DNA of 5,510 nt, from positions 1 to 5,510 of the forward strand of contig SKZL01000268.1 of NCBI GenBank assembly GCA_007127395.1. The letters run 5' to 3'. This document shows, piece by piece, positions 1 to 5,510 of the stretch. The translations under genes were made by a program, and so were the position numbers. The first letter of the stretch is position 1; every line of letters begins with the position of its first letter. The notes below the pieces were generated by a model that searched no databases, was not told the origin of the DNA, and saw only the letters and a program-made list of their open reading frames with translations. The stretch is from Balneolaceae bacterium (GTDB lineage: Bacteria; Bacteroidota; Rhodothermia; Balneolales; Balneolaceae).

Positions 1-1904
1 CCCTCAATCTTTTGAATACTGTCTCCGGTTGAAACCATCTCATTCATTGTTCCAATAATCGGAAGGCCTGCACCAACATTGGTCTCATATCGAAATGCAG
101 AATTATGTTTCTGTGCCGTTTGTTGTAGTGAATTAAAAAATTCCTGATTTGATGAGTTTGCTTTTTTGTTCGGTGTAACTACGGAAATACTTGACGACAA
201 GATATCGTGATACACTTTCTGAATATCCTTGCTTGCAGTACAATCGATGAACACTGAGTTGGGTAAATTCATCTCACTCATTTTTGAAACGAACTGATTC
301 AGATTCATCTTTTCACCCGACCTCTCCAGAGTATTTTTCCAATTATCCAGTGGTATAAGTGAATCACTAACCAGCATCTTGCGGCTATTAGCAATGCCTC
401 TCAGTCTCAAATCAAGCTGGTAATCCCGGAAAAACACCTCTCTCTGCTCTTTAATGATTTTTAAAAGCATGCTTCCGATCAGCCCAACACCCACCAAATA
501 GAGGTTCATGGTTTTCACACCGGCGAGGAAAAAGGCGTCATGAAGCGTGTTCATCGCTTTCTGTTCATTTTTTCTGTCAACCACAAATGAGATATTTCTC
601 TCCGATGAGCCTTGTGCAATTGCCACGATATTGATTCCATTTCTGCCAAGTGCACTGAAAACCCGGCCTGCGATTCCCGGAATCTGTCGCATATTATCAC
701 CTACAACTGCAATCACCGATAAATCGACTTCCACCCTGATTTCATCAATCTGTCCGGCATCAATCTCCTCCTTAAATTGGGTGGTAATCGCCTTTTTTGA
801 TTCCACTGCATCTTCCGGCAACACAGCCAGGGTGATTGTATGCTCCGATGACGACTGTGTGATCAAAATGATATTGATCTGTTTCTCTGCGAGCGAATTA
901 AACAGCCGCGCAGAGACACCGCTCACCCCTATCATTCCACTTCCCTTGAGTGTGATCAGGGCGATTTGATCGATCGATGACATTCCGCGGATTGTCCCAT
1001 TTTGTCCTCGCATCTCCTTACTGATTTCCGTACCCGGATGGTTTGGCCTGAATGTATTCTTGATATAGATCGGGATACCCGATTTAAGTGCAGGCTGTAT
1101 GGTAGGCGGATAGATCACTTTTGCTCCAAAGTGGGATAGTTCCATCGCCTCTTCGTAGGAAGCATAATCAACAGAGAATGCACTTTTTACTTTCCGGGGA
1201 TCAGCGGTCATTAAACCGTCCACATCTGTCCATATTTCAATGGCATCAGATTGAAGAGCAGCACCAAAAAGTGAAGCCGTGTAATCAGAACCACCCCGGC
1301 CCAAAGTGGTTGTTTCATTCTCTTCTGTTGACGCTATAAATCCTGTAACTACAAAAATTCTGTTCTCATTCCGGTTGATATAATCTGTAATATTCTGAAA
1401 TGTAGCTGCTGTGATCACACGGGCCGACCCAAAATTCCGATCTGTTTTTATCAGCTCTCTTGCGTCTGTATATTGAGAGTCCAAACCATTTTGATGGAGC
1501 AGGTTGTTCAATATTTTAGCAGAAAATCGTTCGCCGAACCCGACGATGAAATCAAGGGTTTTTTTCGTGAGTTCACGAATCAGAAAGACGCCTTGCAATA
1601 CATCTTCAAGTTCATTCAGCAGCAGTTTCACAGATGTGATCACTTCACTTCTGTTCTTTGCCGGAAAAAGTTCATTTACCGTATTCAGATGCCTTGATTC
1701 AATATCTGTCAAGATATCCCTATAGAGATCATCTCCCTGCGAAGCAAGCCGAGCCATATCGATCAGCTGATCAGTCACCCCTCTGAATGCCGAAACCACT
1801 ACAACAACTCTTTGCTGATCCAACCTGGATCGAATAATCCCGACTACTTTATTCAGGGCATCCGGGCTGCCTACAGAGCTCCCGCCAAATTTTAATACTT
1901 TCAT
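1..1904 (-). CDS. thrA: Bifunctional aspartokinase / homoserine dehydrogenase (3' end cut off by the window edge)
   Basis: This cytoplasmic enzyme phosphorylates aspartate and later reduces aspartate semialdehyde to homoserine, the first and third steps toward threonine, methionine and isoleucine. The 634 codons seen contain no stop or frameshift. The N-terminal kinase (about 1-290) starts with KFGGSS (5-10) and has VVVVSAFRGVTDQL (33-47), GFGERFSAK (122-130), TTLGRGGSDYTA (199-210) and WTDVDGLMTADPR (225-237). Two ACT-type regulatory repeats follow (about 312-385 and 395-460), with ITQSSSEHTI and IAQGSSERNI turns; in this family they mediate threonine feedback inhibition. The homoserine dehydrogenase part begins at about 466 with the dinucleotide-binding GVGLIG (472-477), then TPNKKANS (577-584) and ETNVGAGLP (607-615). 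Known fusions are about 815-820 residues, so some 180-190 are missing, including most of the catalytic dehydrogenase region. The ATG at 1904 is chosen because KFGGSS must lie at the extreme N terminus; it has no clear Shine-Dalgarno. It is transcribed away from proC. Confidence 0.96.
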   Translation of the reverse strand, partial: MKVLKFGGSSVGSPDALNKVVGIIRSRLDQQRVVVVVSAFRGVTDQLIDMARLASQGDDLYRDILTDIESRHLNTVNELFPAKNRSEVITSVKLLLNELEDVLQGVFLIRELTKKTLDFIVGFGERFSAKILNNLLHQNGLDSQYTDARELIKTDRNFGSARVITAATFQNITDYINRNENRIFVVTGFIASTEENETTTLGRGGSDYTASLFGAALQSDAIEIWTDVDGLMTADPRKVKSAFSVDYASYEEAMELSHFGAKVIYPPTIQPALKSGIPIYIKNTFRPNHPGTEISKEMRGQNGTIRGMSSIDQIALITLKGSGMIGVSGVSARLFNSLAEKQINIILITQSSSEHTITLAVLPEDAVESKKAITTQFKEEIDAGQIDEIRVEVDLSVIAVVGDNMRQIPGIAGRVFSALGRNGINIVAIAQGSSERNISFVVDRKNEQKAMNTLHDAFFLAGVKTMNLYLVGVGLIGSMLLKIIKEQREVFFRDYQLDLRLRGIANSRKMLVSDSLIPLDNWKNTLERSGEKMNLNQFVSKMSEMNLPNSVFIDCTASKDIQKVYHDILSSSISVVTPNKKANSSNQEFFNSLQQTAQKHNSAFRYETNVGAGLPIIGTMNEMVSTGDSIQKIE

Positions 1905-1962
1905 TCCGAAACGTTAATTTACTGATATAGAATTCAATGTTACCCATTCATAAATCTCAGCA

Positions 1963-1994
1963 CAAATTTAATTTAGCTGAATCAGTGCCAAAAA
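1963..1994 (-). promoter_or_regulatory. Candidate Bacteroidota-type promoter for thrA
   Basis: Read on the minus strand, TAAATTTG (1970-1963) matches the Bacteroidota -7 consensus TAnnTTTG exactly. TTTTTG (1994-1989) supplies a TTTG-like -33 element after an 18-bp spacer. Transcription would start near 1956 and give a leader of about 50 nt before the thrA ATG. The leader holds only a three-codon frame (ATG AAT GGG TAA) with no threonine or isoleucine codons, so classical leader-peptide attenuation is not supported. The motifs are seen directly; promoter function is inferred, and the AT-rich context makes a chance match possible. Confidence 0.45.
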
Positions 1995-1997
1995 TTC

Positions 1998-2007
1998 GAA
2001 GCGCTTC
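1998..2007. promoter_or_regulatory. Perfect 10-bp palindrome, possible operator
   Basis: GAAGCGCTTC is its own reverse complement. It lies in the spacer between the divergent thrA and proC starts, 3 bp upstream of the candidate thrA -33 element, and is GC-rich in an AT-rich setting. Position and symmetry fit a binding site for a dimeric regulator. Only one copy is seen and no regulator gene is nearby, so an operator role is speculative. Confidence 0.25.
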
Positions 2008-2153
2008 CACACTTTTTGTAATTTTTTGAACCCTCATAGTTGGTTGTTCAGTTCATATTTATTTAGTTAGGAGATATTGAACACTTACTCTGTTTGATTG
2101 TTTCAGTAACTTTTTGCGATACAGTGACAATGTAAAGTGAATCCATCCATCAA

Positions 2154-2159
2154 AAAGGA
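2154..2159 (+). promoter_or_regulatory. Shine-Dalgarno of proC (decides the start)
   Basis: AAAGGA lies 8 nt upstream of the ATG at 2168, which is ideal spacing. The other in-frame ATG, at 2159, overlaps the last base of this motif and would have no usable ribosome-binding site. The later ATG is therefore preferred. Confidence 0.6.
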
Positions 2160-2167
2160 TGTCTGCC

Positions 2168-2977
2168 ATGAATCTAAGTGAGAAAAGTGTCGCCATACTG
2201 GGAGCCGGGAACATTGGCTGTTCAATAGCCAATGGCCTTGATGCGTCCGGTATTTTTTCAAAAAAACAGATTACGCTTACCAGAAGAAGAATCGACAAAC
2301 TAGACTCATTCAAAGAGAAAGGTTTCAAGGTAACCTCCGATAATGGCACAGCCGTTAAAGAATCTGAGATCGTGATCATCTGCGTGGAACCGCATCAGAT
2401 GGATATGTTAATGACTGAGATCTCTTCTCTGTTGAATCCGAATCAACATCTCATCATATCCGTGGTGTCGGGTGCGATGATTGAGAATATTTCAGCTCAT
2501 TTTGAGGCAAAAATTCCAGTAGTGAGGGCGATGCCGAACACAGCGATTGCAATTCGTGAGTCTATGACCTGTATATGTGCAGATGTTGAACACAACGATT
2601 CACTCGAAATAGCTAAACAGATTTTTGATACTGTAGGTCATACTCAGGTAATCAGGGAGGAGCAGATGACCTCTGCGACTGCTCTTTGTGCCTGTGGGAT
2701 TGCATTTTTTCTAAGAGCCATACGTGCGGCTTCCCAGGGCGGAATTGAGATAGGTTTTCACTCTCATGAGTCCCTGGCAATGGCGACTCAGACAGCGAAA
2801 GGTGCGGCTGCACTGTTAAGTGTAATGCACAATCACCCTGAATATGAAATTGACAGAGTAACAACACCAAAAGGGTGTACAATCTCCGGCTTGAATCAAA
2901 TGGAACATGGCGGATTCAGTTCGGCTATGATTAAAGGCATCTTAACTTCGGCCGAAAAAGCTGAAAAGCTGTATTAA
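2168..2977 (+). CDS. proC: Pyrroline-5-carboxylate reductase
   Basis: This cytoplasmic enzyme reduces 1-pyrroline-5-carboxylate to proline with NAD(P)H, the last step of proline synthesis. The 269-residue product fits the usual family length. An N-terminal Rossmann fold opens with VAILGAGNIG (8-17), followed by VEPHQ (73-77, where many homologues have VKPQ) and VRAMPNTAIAIRESMT (119-134). The C-terminal helical dimerisation and active-site domain has ALCACGIAFF (172-181), QGGIEIGF (190-197) and the family signature TTPKGCTISGLNQME (232-246). The common GSGPAY core appears here as CACGIAF, and the proline usual after MPNT is Ala126; both look like Bacteroidota-type forms rather than damage. 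The start at 2168 is favoured by the Shine-Dalgarno; starting at 2159 would add three residues. The gene ends in tandem TAA codons (2975-2980). It stands alone, divergent from thrA and convergent with fadE. Confidence 0.95.
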   Translation: MNLSEKSVAILGAGNIGCSIANGLDASGIFSKKQITLTRRRIDKLDSFKEKGFKVTSDNGTAVKESEIVIICVEPHQMDMLMTEISSLLNPNQHLIISVVSGAMIENISAHFEAKIPVVRAMPNTAIAIRESMTCICADVEHNDSLEIAKQIFDTVGHTQVIREEQMTSATALCACGIAFFLRAIRAASQGGIEIGFHSHESLAMATQTAKGAAALLSVMHNHPEYEIDRVTTPKGCTISGLNQMEHGGFSSAMIKGILTSAEKAEKLY

Positions 2978-3045
2978 TAAATGTTAACGAACAACAGAAT
3001 ACACGGAAAAATTGTTATCTCATATACTGTTACGAGCCGGATAAA

Positions 3046-3072
3046 AGCTGATGTTTAGGAATAACCTCAGCT
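3046..3072 (+). other. Imperfect hairpin downstream of proC
   Basis: AGCTGA (3046-3051) pairs with TCAGCT (3067-3072). Inside, after a 1x1 mismatch, GTT (3053-3055) pairs with AAC (3063-3065) around a 7-nt loop. No T-run follows on the plus strand, so this is not a standard intrinsic terminator. It could stabilise the proC transcript end or help a factor-dependent stop. Chance is also possible. Confidence 0.3.
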
Positions 3073-3096
3073 CGGCCGGAAGAGAAATTAAGACAC

Positions 3097-3127
3097 AAAA
3101 AAACCCGCAGTCGTTTTGACCTGCGGG
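3097..3127 (-). terminator. Rho-independent terminator of fadE
   Basis: Read on the minus strand, CCCGCAG (3127-3121) and CTGCGGG (3110-3104) form a perfect 7-bp GC-rich stem with a 10-nt loop. Seven T residues follow immediately (3103-3097). The stem begins 32 nt after the fadE stop codon at 3160-3162. On the plus strand no T-run follows the stem (the sequence continues CCCATGATTG), so it is one-directional and would not by itself end proC transcripts. Confidence 0.88.
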
Positions 3128-3159
3128 CCCATGATTGCTCTCGTCTTAATGAACGCTCT

Positions 3160-5510
3160 TTATAAGAGAACATTGTTCTCATTATACTGTTTCGTTTCTT
3201 CCGGATCCGGCTTGTTTACAGCTCCGCTGTTGTACTCCTCAAGTGTAAACTCATCTACTGTGATCGCATCAAAGCGAGCCTCTTCAGTCTTTTGAACCAA
3301 TTCTGCTTCGCCCTGAGTAATCACACCAAGGTTAACTGCTGAATCCAACTGATTTAATGGAGTATCTTTTGAGAGCACTCCTTCTTTGGTGGCTTTATAG
3401 AGCTTTTTATATATGGGAAAATTCACTTCAACCTGCTTCAAAGCATACTCAAGTTTCCCTAATGCTTCGTCACGTGTGAATGGCAGATAGATGCCATCCG
3501 TCAAACGATCCCTCAGTTCACCGGAACTCTGCATGGCCTGAGCCACTTCCTGCCCGGTTTTATCTGCAGGTTTCTTTCCAATTCTGTTTATTCTGGACCA
3601 TACGGCGATCGGTCCTCTGAATATCCAACTCAAACCGGGGACTTGAATTTCCGAATAAATTTCATCAAATGCTGTCTGAATTCTATAAAAGGAGTGCTCC
3701 ATCGACCACTTCAATAATGGAAGGTCCTCTTTTCTTCTTCCATCTGCTTCATATCTGCGTAAAGTGGCTGAAGCAAGAAACATCCAGCTCAGGATATCAG
3801 CATATCGCCCGGCAAGCTTCTCCTTCATCTTAAGTGCTCCACCATAAGAGCCCAGTGCGATGTCCGACATAAAAGCGAATGATGATGAAGCCCATGCCAA
3901 TTTTCTGTAATACTTCGCTGCGGCTCCTTTCACCGGTGCTCTTACAATAACTCCTCTGGTAACTGTCAAAAGAAGGGAACGAATACCGTTTTCAAAAACA
4001 TGGCCGATATGTTTCCAGAAATTTACATCAAATTTCTTAACATCTTTCTCCATTAATGCCTGAATCTCTTTCAGGGCATACGGGTGACTGCGGATTGCTC
4101 CCTGGCCAAAGATCATTAATGTTCGTGTCAGTATATTTGCACCCTCAACTGTAATCGCTATCGGCATTGCTATGTAAGAGTGAGCCAATAGATTTCTGGG
4201 GCCTCTCGATATTCCCGCTCCACCGGAAATATCCATCGCATCATTCACAATTTCCCTGCCCAGTTCCGTAAAATTATACTTTGCAATTGCCGTAACCACT
4301 GCAGGTTTGGCACCCTGATCCAGGGCTCCGCAGATGTAACTTCGCGCAGCATCCATCAGATAGGTATAGCCGCCAATTCTTGCCATAGGCTCTTCAATAC
4401 CTTCAAATTTGCCGATATTAAGCCCAAACTGCTTACGTATCGCTGCATAAGCCCCGATTGCCCTTACAGCCGTTCTTGCTCCGCCAACGGCTTGTGCAGG
4501 AAGTGAAATACCACGCCCTACAGCCAGCGACTCCATCAACATTCTCCATCCATTGCCTGCCCCGTTTTTGCCACCAATAATAGAATTTACAGGTACTACC
4601 ACATCCTTTCCTCTGGTTGGGCAATTATAGAAAGGTACTCCAAGCGGATCATGGCGTAAACCCAATTCTACACCCGGTGTGTCGCTTGGCACAAGTGCGG
4701 CGGTTATTCCGGGGAACTCCCCTTTTCCAAGTAAATTTTTTGGGTCATGTAGTTTAAAGGCTAAACCGATCACAGTGGAGATTGCTGCAAGGGTAATGTA
4801 TCGTTTATTCCAATTCAGGCGCAGGAAGATCTCTCCCTTATCATTTTCAAATACTTCACCAAAGCTCTGCATTGATCCGGCATCAGATCCGGCATTCGGT
4901 TCAGTTAATGCAAAACATGGAATCTCCTCCCCCCGGGCCAATCGTGGCAGATAGTAGTCCTTTTGTTCCTGTGTTCCATAGTGCATCAACAATTCAGCAG
5001 GCCCAAGTGAATTGGGAACCATCACCGTAGTGGCTAAAGGGCCACATCGGGATGCAAGTTTTGCTACAATGGCACTATGTGCATTTGCCGAGAAACCATA
5101 CCCACCGTACTCTTTTGGGATGATCAAACCAAAAAATCGTTTCTCTTTCATGTAATCCCATACTTCCTCTGTGAAATCCTTAGCTTGGAATACCTCCCAG
5201 TCCGATACCATGGAACAAAGTTTTTCAACCGGGCCATCCATGAATAATTTCTCCTCATCACTCAGATCCGGATAACTTTCAGTAGCTAACCTCCTCAAAT
5301 CCGGTTTCCCGGAGAAAAGCTCACCCTCAATCCATACTGTTCCAGCATCAATTGCAGTCTGCTCCGTCTCTGATATAGCGGGCAGAATTTTAAGAGCATC
5401 CAGAAGTTTCATCAATGGACCCGACAACAATCTGCGCCGTATCGCCTTTATATTAAAAACAACCGCCAGCAACAGATAGAGAGAAAGAAGCCAGAGGGGC
5501 GCGCCAAAAC
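3160..5510 (-). CDS. fadE: FadE-type acyl-CoA dehydrogenase (5' end cut off by the window edge)
   Basis: This FAD enzyme oxidises acyl-CoA to trans-2-enoyl-CoA, the first step of fatty-acid beta-oxidation, and is probably attached to the inner membrane. Residues are numbered from the first complete codon (5508). Residues 1-19 are hydrophobic (FGAPLWLLSLYLL onward) and are followed by basic KAIRRR, like the N-terminal anchor of E. coli FadE. Next come AIDAGTVWIEGELFSGKPD (52-70), the acyl-CoA dehydrogenase N domain with VPNSLGPAELLMHYGT (164-179), the middle domain with ALTEPNAGSDAGS (200-212), and the C-terminal helical domain with GRGISLP (331-337) and VEGANILTR (454-462). Glu455 aligns with the catalytic base of the superfamily. 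The bacterial FadE C-terminal extension (DUF1974/PF09317 type) fills about 480-760. 782 residues are visible; E. coli FadE has 814, so about 30 are missing. A TTG at 5472 is a possible in-frame start but falls inside the hydrophobic segment, so the true start is upstream of the window. Confidence 0.95.
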   Translation of the reverse strand, partial: FGAPLWLLSLYLLLAVVFNIKAIRRRLLSGPLMKLLDALKILPAISETEQTAIDAGTVWIEGELFSGKPDLRRLATESYPDLSDEEKLFMDGPVEKLCSMVSDWEVFQAKDFTEEVWDYMKEKRFFGLIIPKEYGGYGFSANAHSAIVAKLASRCGPLATTVMVPNSLGPAELLMHYGTQEQKDYYLPRLARGEEIPCFALTEPNAGSDAGSMQSFGEVFENDKGEIFLRLNWNKRYITLAAISTVIGLAFKLHDPKNLLGKGEFPGITAALVPSDTPGVELGLRHDPLGVPFYNCPTRGKDVVVPVNSIIGGKNGAGNGWRMLMESLAVGRGISLPAQAVGGARTAVRAIGAYAAIRKQFGLNIGKFEGIEEPMARIGGYTYLMDAARSYICGALDQGAKPAVVTAIAKYNFTELGREIVNDAMDISGGAGISRGPRNLLAHSYIAMPIAITVEGANILTRTLMIFGQGAIRSHPYALKEIQALMEKDVKKFDVNFWKHIGHVFENGIRSLLLTVTRGVIVRAPVKGAAAKYYRKLAWASSSFAFMSDIALGSYGGALKMKEKLAGRYADILSWMFLASATLRRYEADGRRKEDLPLLKWSMEHSFYRIQTAFDEIYSEIQVPGLSWIFRGPIAVWSRINRIGKKPADKTGQEVAQAMQSSGELRDRLTDGIYLPFTRDEALGKLEYALKQVEVNFPIYKKLYKATKEGVLSKDTPLNQLDSAVNLGVITQGEAELVQKTEEARFDAITVDEFTLEEYNSGAVNKPDPEETKQYNENNVLL

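Noticed and set aside
547..969. A 140-codon plus-strand open frame, with smaller ones at 1121-1339, 1473-1697 and 1504-1725
   Set aside because: All lie opposite thrA, whose minus-strand frame carries continuous family motifs; the plus-strand translations have no recognisable domain or ribosome-binding site.
1905..1960. Possible threonine/isoleucine leader-peptide attenuator before thrA
   Set aside because: The leader holds only a three-codon frame without regulatory codons and has no terminator hairpin with a T-run.
2107..2116. TAACTTTTTG as a proC -7 element
   Set aside because: It misses the final G position of TAnnTTTG, and the nearest TTG-containing -33 candidate (TTGAAC at 2077) is 24 bp away, so the match is too weak to annotate.
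2059..2379. A 106-codon minus-strand frame overlapping the 5' half of proC, and another at 2652-2882
   Set aside because: Both are antisense to a clear proC frame and show no family signature; they are chance open frames.
4433..4954. Open frames within fadE (4433-4624 minus, 4679-4954 plus)
   Set aside because: They are out-of-frame shadows of a well-conserved acyl-CoA dehydrogenase region.
1..5510. Search for a novel or mobile system (CRISPR, insertion sequence, toxin-antitoxin, defence genes, RNA genes)
   Set aside because: Nearly all bases belong to three recognisable metabolic genes. The spacers are only 263 and 182 bp and contain no repeat array, terminal inverted repeats, tRNA-like fold or unexplained coding frame.

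Overview
This 5.5 kb window is a stretch of ordinary bacterial chromosome with three metabolic genes, two of them cut by the window edges. Protein signatures point to the Bacteroidota/Balneolota side of the tree. The ProC has the CGIAFF and QGGIEIGF active-site style of that group. ThrA is the fused aspartokinase-homoserine dehydrogenase. A candidate promoter of the Bacteroidota type (TTTG ... TAnnTTTG) lies upstream of thrA. The phylum assignment is inference, since no RNA gene or marker is present. Base composition is moderate, and I see no sign of foreign DNA.

Layout: positions 1-1904 (minus) hold the first 634 codons of thrA, whose 3' end lies beyond the left edge. Positions 1905-2167 are a divergent intergenic region with a candidate thrA promoter, a 10-bp palindrome beside its -33 element, and a Shine-Dalgarno that picks the proC start. 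Positions 2168-2977 (plus) are a complete proC. Positions 2978-3159 lie between convergent genes and hold a rho-independent terminator for the minus-strand gene plus a second, weaker hairpin. Positions 3160-5510 (minus) are almost all of a fadE-type acyl-CoA dehydrogenase. Its true start lies beyond the right edge, because the frame stays open and encodes the family's N-terminal hydrophobic segment up to the last base.

The genes do not form one operon or one system. ThrA feeds the aspartate family (threonine, methionine, isoleucine), ProC completes proline synthesis, and FadE opens fatty-acid beta-oxidation. thrA and proC are divergently transcribed and could share control from the 263-bp spacer. 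I found no mobile element, CRISPR array, RNA gene or undescribed system. The findings are refinements of gene starts and regulatory candidates, plus one lineage-type active-site variation.
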